Source: Ramlibacter sp.
Lineage (GTDB): Bacteria > Pseudomonadota > Gammaproteobacteria > Burkholderiales > Burkholderiaceae_C
DNA: 34,839 nt
NCBI GenBank assembly: GCA_028291885.1
Contig: JAQGNJ010000234.1
Span: 1 to 34,839, forward strand
Direction: 5' to 3'
The notes below the pieces were generated by a model. It saw nothing but the letters and a program-made list of their open reading frames with translations, had not been told where the DNA came from and did no database searches. Below, in pieces: positions 8,255-15,223 of this stretch (positions are counted from its first letter, which is position 1; every line of letters begins with the position of its first letter). The translations under genes were made by a program, and so were the position numbers.

Positions 8255-9169
8255 CTACCTGGAGGCATTCACCATGTATTCGACCGCGGCGCGGATATCC
8301 GCGTCGGGGGCGTTGGTCCCGCCCTTGGGCGGCATCGCGCCCTTGCCCTTGATCGCCGCTTCCACCAGGTGCGGCAAGCCTTCCTTGATGCGCGGCGCCC
8401 ATGCGGCCTTGTCGCCGAACTTGGGAGCGTTGGCGACGCCGGTGGCGTGGCACACGGCGCAGGCCTGCTTGTACAGGGCTTCGCCACCGCCTGACGCACC
8501 GGCGACCTGCGTCGCCGCGGCCGGAGCCGCAGCCGCAGCTGCCGCCGCAGGAGCCGCAGGGGCCGCTGCCGTTGTTGCCGCAACCGGGACAGCGGTCGCT
8601 GCTTCGGCCGGCGCTGCGGCCGTCGTGGCGGCTGCTGCCGGGCGCTGCGGCTCGGCAAACTTCGCACCGCCGGCGTTGGCCATATAGGCGACGGCGCGCG
8701 CGATTTCCAGATCGTCGAAATCGCCCCCGCCCTGGGGCGGCATCGCGCCCTTGCCATGCAGCGCCGAATTGACGAGCGCGTCGAAGCCGTTGCGGATGCG
8801 GGCACCCCAGACAGCCGCGTCGCCGAGCTTCGGCGCACCGGCCGCGCCCGTAGCGTGGCAGGCGGCGCACTGGACCTTGAACACTTCCTCACCGGACTTG
8901 AGCGGACGGTTGGCGTCGCGGATCTCGACCGTGCCGACCTTCTGGATGCGCGCCTGCACGCCCCGCTGGAGGTCGTCGGCGCTGACGCCGCCGAGCGAGA
9001 AGCTCTCGGCCTGCGTGGCCCCGGAGGGCTTGTTCTCCGAGACGACGTAGTAGACCAGGCCGATGATCACGAAGACCGGAATGATGAAAGAGAAAAACAC
9101 CGCCAGCAGCAGCTGACCGGGTGTCCTGATCGGGCCTGTGTGGGCCTCTTCCTGCGTCGTATCGCTCAT
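8255..9169 (-). CDS. Membrane-anchored diheme cytochrome c5 family protein
   Basis: This 304-residue electron carrier has an N-terminal transmembrane anchor at about residues 17-42 (LLLAVFFSFIIPVFVIIGLVY). Two cytochrome c domains face the periplasm. The first has heme site CAACH at 101-105 and a methionine ligand in GAMPPQGG. The second has CAVCH at 237-241 and GAMPPKGG. A low-complexity Ala/Pro/Thr linker of about 50 residues joins them. Both domains share a W(G/A)xRI segment, typical of cytochrome c5, and look like an internal duplication. It probably passes electrons between the respiratory chain and a terminal oxidase. It ends at the shared terminator and appears monocistronic. Confidence 0.95.
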   Translation of the reverse strand: MSDTTQEEAHTGPIRTPGQLLLAVFFSFIIPVFVIIGLVYYVVSENKPSGATQAESFSLGGVSADDLQRGVQARIQKVGTVEIRDANRPLKSGEEVFKVQCAACHATGAAGAPKLGDAAVWGARIRNGFDALVNSALHGKGAMPPQGGGDFDDLEIARAVAYMANAGGAKFAEPQRPAAAATTAAAPAEAATAVPVAATTAAAPAAPAAAAAAAAPAAATQVAGASGGGEALYKQACAVCHATGVANAPKFGDKAAWAPRIKEGLPHLVEAAIKGKGAMPPKGGTNAPDADIRAAVEYMVNASR

Positions 9170-9233
9170 GGCGTCCTCAAAAAAGCGGGCTTGAAATCAA
9201 CCTTTGAGTATAAGCCAGCCCCTCCGGCCGCCT

Positions 9234-9271
9234 CCCATGCGCAAGCCGGGCGAGCCCGGCCGACGCATGGG
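9234..9271. repeat. Two-tier perfect inverted repeat (hairpin or cruciform)
   Basis: CCCATGCG at 9234-9241 pairs with CGCATGGG at 9264-9271. Inside it GCCGGG pairs with CCCGGC around a small GAG-containing loop, with a symmetric CAA/CGA internal loop between the tiers. It lies between the cytochrome promoter region and the 3' end of the Clp remnant. There is no T-run on either side, so it is not a classic terminator. It could be a REP-like element; I see no second copy in the window. Confidence 0.6.
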
Positions 9272-9302
9272 GGACGATGCGCGACGCGATCTGCAATACG
9301 GC

Positions 9303-9632
9303 TCAGGCCGGCGCGGTGGCAGGCTCGGCTGCCTGGGCCTGCCCGGCGCCGGTTTGCGTCCCGTCTTGCTTGCCCTGCGGCCTGGCCTTGTCGATGCCCA
9401 GGGCCTTGCGCGCCGGGTCGTAGCCGAGCTTGACCCGATCGCCCGCCGACACTTCGTCCTTGAGCATCGCGCTGGCCAGCGGCGATTCGACCTCGCTGCG
9501 GATGCGGCGCTTCAGCATGCGGGCGCCGGACTCGGGGTCGTGGCCGACTTGCGCCAGGTGGTCGACCAGCTCGCGGTCGACCTCCAGAGGCCCCGGGTTT
9601 CCATCCATCCCGGCTTCAAGTCCGGCCGGCAT
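9303..9632 (-). pseudogene. C-terminal remnant of a Clp-type (ClpB/ClpK-like) AAA+ ATPase
   Basis: The translated piece (109 residues from an internal ATG) contains DRELVDHLAQVGHDPESGAR, then MLKRRIRSEVESPLASAML and AGDRVKLGYDP. This is the small C-terminal domain of the second AAA+ module of Clp/Hsp100 ATPases, whose consensus is a GYDP-x-x-GAR-x-L-(K/R)-R block. An Ala/Gln-rich tail follows. Full-length family members have about 750-950 residues; here everything upstream of the last about 70 conserved residues is missing. Conserved sequence stops around 9600, and the DNA beyond that belongs to an unrelated protease fragment on the other strand. I judge it non-functional debris. Confidence 0.72.
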
Positions 9633-9699
9633 TTTTCCTGCTGCGCTTCCTGCAAGCCTCGCGCGGGATCGGCGTCGACCACGTGATCGTGACAGGCCT

Positions 9700-9795
9700 G
9701 CCTGGCTCGGCCTGTTCGCGAGTCATCCGCCGGTCGAGGCGCGGATCGCGGCGCTGCAGCACGACCGGGCGGCAGCAGCCGCAACCTGGCGCTGA
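9700..9795 (+). pseudogene. C-terminal remnant of an HtpX-like M48 metalloprotease
   Basis: About 30 codons read WLGLFASHPPVEARIAAL and a short Ala-rich end before TGA at 9793-9795. The (S/T)HPP-x-E-x-RI-x-AL block is the characteristic tail of HtpX-like M48 proteases, where it follows the zinc-binding domain. The HExxH domain and membrane helices are absent upstream. The frame stays open leftward to 9430, but only in shadow of the Clp remnant. The fragment therefore abuts the Clp fragment on the opposite strand and ends 12 bp before the next flavoprotein gene. Confidence 0.6.
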
Positions 9796-9806
9796 AAGCG
9801 CCGGCG

Positions 9807-11558
9807 ATGGAAAACGACGACGGGCAGGACGCCGCGGCCGCACCGGCCGATGCCGACCTCGACGCGCTGGTCGACGAGGCCCTGCGCGAGACCTTTCCCG
9901 CCAGCGATCCGCCGCGCTGGACGCTGGGGCTGGAGCGGCACGCGGCCCGCCCGGCAGCGGGGGACCGGCGCACGGTTCGCATCTACGGCCGCCTCGGCAA
10001 CGCCGCGGCCTACGCCATCCGCGACTTCCTGCACCGCTGCGACGTGCCGTTCGAGTGGGTGCAGGTGGACGGCCCCGGGCCGCCCGGCCCCTTGTGCGTG
10101 TTCCCCGACGGCACGCGGCTGGAGGCGCCGACGATCCGGCAGATCACGGCCAAGCTCGGCTGGTTCCGCAACCCCTCGCGCACCGAATACGACCTGGCGA
10201 TCTACGGTGCCGGCCCGGCCGGCCTGAACGCGGCGGTGTATGCCGGCGCCGACGGGCTCAGCACCGTGCTGGTCGAGCGCTGGACCATCGGCGGCCAGGC
10301 CGGCAGCAGTTCCCGCATCGAAAACTACCTGGGCTTCGACCAGGGCATCAGCGGCGTCGAGCTGGCCGACCGCGCGCGCCGTCAGGCAGAGAAGTTCCGC
10401 GTCGAGATCCTGCTCGCGCGCGAAGGCCGGGGCGCGGAACTGCAGCCGGGCCACGGCGTCGGCGTGCTGGAGGACGGCACCCGCGTCGTCGGGCGCGCGT
10501 CCATCTGCGCCACCGGCGTGGCCTACCGCCGCCAGGGCCTGCCGGACGAGGACCGCTTCCTGGGCGCCGGCCTCTACTACGGCGCCGGGGCCAGCGAAGC
10601 GCCGCTGACGGCCGGCGAGCACGTGTTCATCGTGGGTGGCGGCAATTCGGCCGGCCAGGCAGCGATGCACTTCGCCACGCACGCGCGGCAGATCAGCATG
10701 GTGATCCGCGGCGAATCGCTGCGCAGCACCTTGTCGCACTACCTGCTGGAACGCATCGCGGCGGCGCCCAACATCGAGGTGCTGGCGCGCACCGAGGTGA
10801 CGGCGCTGCACGGCGACGCCACCGGCCGCGAGCGCCGCGTGCCGACGCGATGGCTGTTCGTGTGCATCGGCGGCGACCCGCAGACCCAGTGGGCCGAGGG
10901 CATCGGCATGGTGCGCGACGAGGCTGGCTATCTCGTCACCGGGCCGGACCTGCTGCGCGAGGACCGCCGCCCGCCGGGCTGGCCGCCGTACGAGGCAGGC
11001 GATGAACCGACTGCTCGTGTCCGAGCAAGACCGCTCCTGGCGCCAGGACTACTCGGCACGCCCCTATGTGCGAAACCTCGCGCCTCGGCTGGGACCAGGC
11101 GCGGCCGGCGGTGCGCGACGCAGCTGAGCGAGGCCCGCGGCGCGACGAATGCACGCCAACCACCGACCGGTTACGAACGTGGCTTGCGCCACGGCGGCCG
11201 CTTCGGGGGGGATCACCCCCAGCGCTCGCCACTCGAGCATGGCGCGGTGCAGGTCCAGGCGCCGGTCGATCTCCGCGCGCAAGGAGTCTTGAAAGCGCGG
11301 CTCGACCGCGATGCGCAGGAACTCGAAGCGCGCCTGTGCATACGCCTGCTCCAGCAGGTCGGCCACCCGCCGGGCGAAACGCTGCATCGGTTCGCCCGAG
11401 GGCTCACCCGGCCTGGAAGTCGCCTGAGGAGCGACCAGCTCCTGCAGCAGCTGGGGCGGCTCGCCAATACTGCGTTTCGGGCCCCAGGGCTGCGGCGGCA
11501 TGCCCGGCGACGCGCCCGCTGGATGCGACGGGACCGCAGGCTGCCGGGGGACTGCTGA
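9807..11558 (+). CDS. Thioredoxin-reductase-like FAD oxidoreductase, C-terminus lost and replaced by read-through
   Basis: The first about 395 codons are a flavin-dependent pyridine-nucleotide oxidoreductase. A thioredoxin-fold-like leader spans about residues 55-125 (RTVRIYGRLGNAAAYAIRDF). The FAD motif YDLAIYGAGPAGLNAAVYA and IGGQAGSSSRIENYLGF follow, then the NAD(P)H motif VFIVGGGNSAGQAAMHF. This matches the family, often with an N-terminal cyclic-nucleotide domain, that lacks the CxxC pair of true thioredoxin reductase. Homology stops at about position 10990, after PPGWPPYE. The usual last 40-50 residues, including the second FAD contact (AGD-x-R), are missing. The remaining about 190 codons are unlike any protein I know and run antisense to another ORF. 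The active gene is probably broken. Confidence 0.7.
   Translation: MENDDGQDAAAAPADADLDALVDEALRETFPASDPPRWTLGLERHAARPAAGDRRTVRIYGRLGNAAAYAIRDFLHRCDVPFEWVQVDGPGPPGPLCVFPDGTRLEAPTIRQITAKLGWFRNPSRTEYDLAIYGAGPAGLNAAVYAGADGLSTVLVERWTIGGQAGSSSRIENYLGFDQGISGVELADRARRQAEKFRVEILLAREGRGAELQPGHGVGVLEDGTRVVGRASICATGVAYRRQGLPDEDRFLGAGLYYGAGASEAPLTAGEHVFIVGGGNSAGQAAMHFATHARQISMVIRGESLRSTLSHYLLERIAAAPNIEVLARTEVTALHGDATGRERRVPTRWLFVCIGGDPQTQWAEGIGMVRDEAGYLVTGPDLLREDRRPPGWPPYEAGDEPTARVRARPLLAPGLLGTPLCAKPRASAGTRRGRRCATQLSEARGATNARQPPTGYERGLRHGGRFGGDHPQRSPLEHGAVQVQAPVDLRAQGVLKARLDRDAQELEARLCIRLLQQVGHPPGETLHRFARGLTRPGSRLRSDQLLQQLGRLANTAFRAPGLRRHARRRARWMRRDRRLPGDC
11002..11127 (+). pseudogene. 41-codon gene head fused onto the broken flavoprotein gene
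   Basis: An ATG at 11002 opens a short frame encoding MNRLLVSEQDRSWRQDYSAR, then PYV, and ending at TGA 11125-11127. The spacing of D-x-x-W-R-x-x-Y-x-x-RPYV resembles the N-terminus of small hypothetical proteins common in stress-gene neighbourhoods of Burkholderiales. The sequence after RPYV loses that character. It begins exactly where the flavoprotein homology ends, so one deletion may have removed the 3' end of one gene and left the head of the next. The assignment is from memory of the pattern and is weak. Confidence 0.35.
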
Positions 11559-11564
11559 GGGCAC
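11064..11564 (-). CDS. Hypothetical protein, possibly a fragment of a host-attachment-type protein
   Basis: This 166-residue minus-strand frame has a protein-like core: FARRVADLLEQAYAQARFEF, then LRIAVEPRFQDSLRAEIDRRL. It resembles the C-terminal half of 'protein required for attachment to host cells' (AtsE-like/BaeRF) proteins, which read HRFA-x-x-(L/V)A-x-x-L, then RLVLVA-x-P-x-FLG-x-LR. The N-terminal half of that family is absent, and the flanks are Pro/Arg-rich and look random. It overlaps the read-through part of the flavoprotein frame on the other strand; of the two, this minus-strand frame looks more like real coding sequence. Start codon uncertain (11564, or an internal ATG before QRFARR). 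Confidence 0.4.
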   Translation of the reverse strand: MPSAVPRQPAVPSHPAGASPGMPPQPWGPKRSIGEPPQLLQELVAPQATSRPGEPSGEPMQRFARRVADLLEQAYAQARFEFLRIAVEPRFQDSLRAEIDRRLDLHRAMLEWRALGVIPPEAAAVAQATFVTGRWLACIRRAAGLAQLRRAPPAAPGPSRGARFRT

Positions 11565-11642
11565 GGCGTTGGCGCCTGGAGGGCCGGTACGGACAAAGCG
11601 CCTGCAGCGGCAGAGCCTCGCGAGGGGCGATGGCTCACGCGG

Positions 11643-11648
11643 TAGAAT
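11643..11648 (+). promoter_or_regulatory. Probable -10 box of the tRNA-Arg promoter
   Basis: TAGAAT lies 10 bases before the mature tRNA 5' end, a fitting distance for a short 5' leader. I see no good -35 hexamer at 16-18 bp upstream. Confidence 0.45.
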
Positions 11649-11658
11649 GCGTGCTGCT

Positions 11659-11734
11659 GCGGCTGTAGCTCAGTGGATAGAGTATTGGCCTCCGAAGCCA
11701 AGGGTCGTGGGTTCGATCCCCGCCAGCCGCACCA
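11659..11734 (+). tRNA. tRNA-Arg, anticodon CCG
   Basis: A complete cloverleaf of 76 bases including the encoded CCA. The acceptor stem GCGGCTG (11659-11665) pairs with CAGCCGC (11724-11730), followed by discriminator A and CCA. The anticodon stem TTGGC/GCCAA holds the loop CTCCGAA with anticodon CCG, reading CGG. The T arm is GTGGG-TTCGATC-CCCGC. It is the last clearly housekeeping feature before the catabolic cluster. I found no second copy of its 3' end in the window that would mark an integration site. Confidence 0.97.
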
Positions 11735-11801
11735 CTCATGAACGCACCTCGTTGGCAGACCGCCTGCAGGAGTGCGCCTCCTCCGACAGGCACGCATGCA
11801 C

Positions 11802-11824
11802 CGCAGCAGGGGAGCCCCGCTGCG
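11802..11824. other. Hairpin downstream of tRNA-Arg
   Basis: CGCAGC and GGGG pair with CCCC and GCTGCG around an AG loop, with a single bulged A. No T-run follows, so it is at most a Rho-dependent or processing element. It lies within the 298-bp gap between the tRNA and the oxygenase gene at 12033, which otherwise has no convincing ORF. Confidence 0.35.
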
Positions 11825-11958
11825 GCGCCACTGAGGTCGCGTTTCTGCGGGAGCTCAACGACAATCCTCCCGCACGCACGTTGCTGACGTGCCAGTGGTC
11901 CTGGGCGAGTCGGCCAAGGTCTCCCGGGGGCCGCATATCAGCTGCGCTGATCGCCCCT

Positions 11959-11978
11959 ATCCAAAGTTTTGGTTGGAT
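11959..11978. promoter_or_regulatory. Inverted repeat upstream of the 12033 operon, candidate LysR site
   Basis: ATCCAA at 11959-11964 and TTGGAT at 11973-11978 form perfect 6-bp arms around an 8-bp centre (AGTTTTGG). The ATC-x-GAT outline and the length suit a LysR-type recognition site. It lies 55 bp before the oxygenase ATG at 12033, and that operon encodes a LysR regulator as its third gene. The link is inferred. Confidence 0.4.
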
Positions 11979-12032
11979 CGCAGTCGCTCTTGCCGATATG
12001 GTCGGCGGTTTCCGATTCGTTCCAGCTGCAGC

Positions 12033-13250
12033 ATGACCTTGCCCCCGGCTTCCGCCCTGCCCGATTCAGGCACCGCCTATCGCCTCCCCGCGCCCGAGTA
12101 CCGCAACGAGTTGACCGAAGTCGGCCCCGGCACACCCATGGGGGAGCTCCTTCGCCGGTACTGGCACCCGCTCGCGCTGTCCAGCGACGCGACCTCGACG
12201 CCACGCAAGGTGCGCGCACTCGGGGAGGACCTGATCCTGTTCCGTGACGGTCTTGGCCGCCCAGGACTGGTCTATCCCCATTGCGCACACCGCGGCACTT
12301 CGCTCTATTACGGCAAAGTGGAAGACGCAGGCATCCGCTGCTGCTATCACGGCTGGCTCTTCGACGTTCAGGGCCATTGTCTGGAGCAGCCTTGCGAGCC
12401 GGATGGCGGCCGCGCGCGCGACCGGATCCGCCAGCCCTGGTACCCCGTGCAAGAGCAGTACGGACTGGTCTGGGCCTACATGGGCCCGCCGGACAACAAG
12501 CCGGTCCTGCCGCGCTACACCTGCCTGGAGGAGCTCGGGCCGGGCGAATTCCTGGAGGCGGACGACCAAAGCATCGGCGGGGGCGGGCCGCCCATCATTC
12601 CGTGCAACTGGCTGCAGCACTACGAGAACCTCGTCGATCCTTTCCACATCGTCATCCTGCACTCGTCGTTCTCGGGCACCCAGTTCGTGCCCCAAATGGG
12701 ACTGATGCCGGAGGTCACCTACGAAACGGCCGCACAGACGGTTCGCTATACGTCGGTGCGGCAACTGGAAGACGGGAGGACCTTGCGGCGCATCACCGAG
12801 GCAGGTTTGCCGACCCTGCGCGTGGTCCCGAGCCCGAAGCTGCGGGTTTTCGGCCAGGTGGACTCGCTCGGCTGGGTGCTCCCGATCGACGACACGCACT
12901 TCCGCATCTACGTGGTCGGGCGCGTGAAGGAGAGCGGGGAGCTGTTTCGCAACCGCTCCCGCCTCAACGGCAAGTTGTGGGAGGAGCTGAGCGAGGAGGA
13001 GCACCGCGTCTATCCGAGCGACTACGAGGCGCAGGTCAGCCAGGGTGCCATCGCAGCCCACTCGATGGAGCACCTTGCGACCACCGACCGCGGCGTCGTG
13101 ATGGTTCGCCGACTGCTGCAGGCGCAGCTGGATGCCGTCCGGGCCGGGCGCGATCCAGCGGGCGTGAGCTTCGACCCCCACACTGCGCCCGTGCGTTTCG
13201 CAGCGGGCAACTACATCGACGAACAAGCATCTTCAGGAGAAAAGAATTGA
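12033..13250 (+). CDS. Rieske [2Fe-2S] ring-hydroxylating oxygenase, phthalate-dioxygenase-like
   Basis: This terminal oxygenase component has 405 residues. The N-terminal Rieske centre uses Cys84, His86 (CAHRG), Cys103 and His106 (CCYHGW). The mononuclear iron site is the Asp202-x-x-His205-x4-His210 triad within NLVDPFHIVILH. The opening VGPGTPMGELLRRYWHP is typical of the phthalate 4,5-dioxygenase/LigX group of single-subunit oxygenases, which work with a separate reductase. The ATG at 12033 begins shortly before the conserved region; the frame is open back to 11889 without family-like sequence, and no strong ribosome binding site is visible. It is first in the operon oxygenase-Bug-LysR-SDR and its stop overlaps the next start. 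The substrate is unknown, probably an aromatic acid or ether. Confidence 0.92.
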   Translation: MTLPPASALPDSGTAYRLPAPEYRNELTEVGPGTPMGELLRRYWHPLALSSDATSTPRKVRALGEDLILFRDGLGRPGLVYPHCAHRGTSLYYGKVEDAGIRCCYHGWLFDVQGHCLEQPCEPDGGRARDRIRQPWYPVQEQYGLVWAYMGPPDNKPVLPRYTCLEELGPGEFLEADDQSIGGGGPPIIPCNWLQHYENLVDPFHIVILHSSFSGTQFVPQMGLMPEVTYETAAQTVRYTSVRQLEDGRTLRRITEAGLPTLRVVPSPKLRVFGQVDSLGWVLPIDDTHFRIYVVGRVKESGELFRNRSRLNGKLWEELSEEEHRVYPSDYEAQVSQGAIAAHSMEHLATTDRGVVMVRRLLQAQLDAVRAGRDPAGVSFDPHTAPVRFAAGNYIDEQASSGEKN

Positions 13251-14224
13251 AGCTGACCCGCAGGACCGCACTCGCCGCCCTGGCCTCTGCCGCCACCGCG
13301 CCTGGATGGGCGCAACCGTCGTCCAGTGAGGTGGCCAAGATCGTCGTCGGCTTCCCGCCCGGTGGAGCATCCGATGTCGCGGCCCGGCTCATCGCGGATC
13401 GGATGCGCGGCCGCTACGCGCCTTCCGTCATCGTGGACAACAAGCCCGGCGCCGCGGGCCGCGTGGCGGCCGAACTGGTGAAGAACGCTGCCCCGGACGG
13501 GCAGTCGATCCTGTTGACGCCGGGCTCGACCCACACCGTCTACCCCTACGTCTACAAGAAGTTGCCTTACCACCCGGAGAAGGATTTCATCCCGGTCACG
13601 ATGGCGTGCAGCTTCGACTTCGTCCTGGCGGTCGGGCCGAAGGTCCCGGAAAGCGTGCGCACGGTGGCGGATTTCGTGCGTTGGTGCAAGGCCAACCCGC
13701 AAGACGCCGCCTACGCCTCCGCGGCCATGGGATCGCTCGTGCATTTCGTGGGCGCGATGTTCGCCCGCGAAGCCGGCATCCAGCTCGTGCACGTCCCGTA
13801 CAAGGGCGGCGCGCCGGCGATGCAGGACCTGATGGGGGGCCAGATCGCCTCCAGCTTCCTGGTCATGGGCGAAGCCCTGCCGCACCTCAAGGGCGGACGG
13901 CTGCGGCTGATCGCGTCCTCCGGCGCGAAGCGCTCGCGGCTGCTCCCGGAACTGCCGACGTTCCGCGAAGCAGGGCTCGATCTGGACCTGCAGGGCTGGT
14001 TCGGCTTCTTCGTGCCGGCGCGCACCCCCGCCGAGCGGGTGGACCAGCTCGCGTCTGCCATCGCCCACGCGCAAGCCTCGCCCGAAGTGGCCGCGGGCTT
14101 TGCGAAGATCGGATACGACGTTCCCCCGGCGATGGGCCCGCGGGCATTTGCCGCCCGCGTGCGGGCCGACGACGAGCGCTGGCGCAACATCGTCAAGCTG
14201 ACGGGGTTCACGCCCGAGGAGTGA
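13247..14224 (+). CDS. Bug family (tripartite tricarboxylate) periplasmic substrate-binding protein
   Basis: This 325-residue periplasmic binding protein captures a carboxylated compound. I chose the TTG at 13247. It overlaps the oxygenase stop (TTGA) and has AGGAGA six bases upstream. It yields KLTRRTALAALASAATAPGW, a signal peptide ending near AQP, with a possible twin-arginine motif. Bug hallmarks are KIVVGFPPGGASDVAARLIA, VIVDNKPGAAGRVAAELV and [19 protein letters not shown]. No TctA/TctB membrane partners are nearby; orphan Bug genes are common in Burkholderiales and may serve in uptake or sensing of the operon's substrate. Confidence 0.93.
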   Translation: MKLTRRTALAALASAATAPGWAQPSSSEVAKIVVGFPPGGASDVAARLIADRMRGRYAPSVIVDNKPGAAGRVAAELVKNAAPDGQSILLTPGSTHTVYPYVYKKLPYHPEKDFIPVTMACSFDFVLAVGPKVPESVRTVADFVRWCKANPQDAAYASAAMGSLVHFVGAMFAREAGIQLVHVPYKGGAPAMQDLMGGQIASSFLVMGEALPHLKGGRLRLIASSGAKRSRLLPELPTFREAGLDLDLQGWFGFFVPARTPAERVDQLASAIAHAQASPEVAAGFAKIGYDVPPAMGPRAFAARVRADDERWRNIVKLTGFTPEE

Positions 14225-14245
14225 GCAGCCTGCTACGCTGCGCGG

Positions 14246-15196
14246 ATGAAGCAAGTGGACATCCGCAGCCTGGACCTGGCGATGCTGCGCACGTTCGAGG
14301 CGCTGATGCAGGAGCGAAGCGTCTCGCGCGCGGCCGGCCGCCTCTTCCTGAGTCAGCCAGCCGTGAGCGCCTCGCTGGCGCGCCTGCGGGACGTTTTCGG
14401 CGACCCGCTTTTCACTCGCACGCCGCAGGGCATCGCGCCCACGGCGCAGGCGCTCGCACTCTTGCCGGAGGTGACGCAGATACTTGCAAGCGTCAAACGC
14501 CTCTTGAGCGGCGTGCAGGCGTTCGATCCCGCCACGTCGACCCGCGTCTTGCGCATCGCAGGGTCCGATCATGCGAGCCGGCTCGTCCTCGCGCGGTTGT
14601 CGGAGTTGCTCACGCACGCTGGTTCCGGTATCCGGATCTTCTGGGACCGGCCCGATGGCACCGTTGCGCACCGCCTGAACCAGGGCGAGCTGGACCTCGG
14701 GATCATCGCGCAGCTCGAGACACCCACCGATGTCCGCAGCGAGGTCCTATACCGCGACGAATACGTCGTCGCACTCCGCAAGCAGCACCCCTTGGCGGCT
14801 GGGCCGATCACATTCGACGTCTTCTGCCAGCTGCCGCAGGTGTTCCTCGGATACGGCAATTCCACCCTGGAGGATCGGATCGATGCCTGCCTGGCAAGGG
14901 CCGGCAGGACGCGACTGGCGCAGATCGCGGTCAGGAGTTTCGACCAGATGGTGTTCCAACTGCGCCATAGCGACCATGCCGCAGTGCTCGGGCGCAGGGT
15001 TGCGGAGCAGTTCCCGCACGACCTGGTCGTTCATCCGGTCCCGTTCGATCTGGCGGGCTATGAACTGAGTCTTTGCTGGGCACCGCAGGCAGACGGGGAC
15101 CACGGAATCCGCTGGTTGCGCGAGCAAGTGTTGGGCTGCATGGCGCAGGCAGACGCTCTTCCAACTCGTTGCGATCCGCAATTAACCGGACTATGA
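14246..15196 (+). CDS. LysR family transcriptional regulator
   Basis: This DNA-binding regulator has 316 residues. A winged helix-turn-helix occupies about residues 5-65 (LDLAMLRTFEALMQERSVSR, then AAGRLFLSQPAVSASLARLR and FGDPLFTRTPQGIAPT). A LysR substrate-binding domain spans about residues 95-300. Unusually, it sits inside the operon it probably controls, on the same strand, rather than diverging from it. It lies 21 bp after the Bug gene and about 27 bp before the SDR start. Its likely inducer is the oxygenase substrate or a product. Confidence 0.93.
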   Translation: MKQVDIRSLDLAMLRTFEALMQERSVSRAAGRLFLSQPAVSASLARLRDVFGDPLFTRTPQGIAPTAQALALLPEVTQILASVKRLLSGVQAFDPATSTRVLRIAGSDHASRLVLARLSELLTHAGSGIRIFWDRPDGTVAHRLNQGELDLGIIAQLETPTDVRSEVLYRDEYVVALRKQHPLAAGPITFDVFCQLPQVFLGYGNSTLEDRIDACLARAGRTRLAQIAVRSFDQMVFQLRHSDHAAVLGRRVAEQFPHDLVVHPVPFDLAGYELSLCWAPQADGDHGIRWLREQVLGCMAQADALPTRCDPQLTGL

Positions 15197-15223
15197 TCGC
15201 CCGGTTGCATGGAGGAGCTGCGG

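Noticed and set aside
8500-8640. Possible minisatellite in the cytochrome gene
   Set aside because: The GC-rich repetitive look comes from GCC/GCG/CCG codons of the Ala/Pro linker; units are irregular.
11659-12033. Phage or island attachment site at tRNA-Arg
   Set aside because: No integrase remnant and no second copy of the tRNA 3' end was found in the window.
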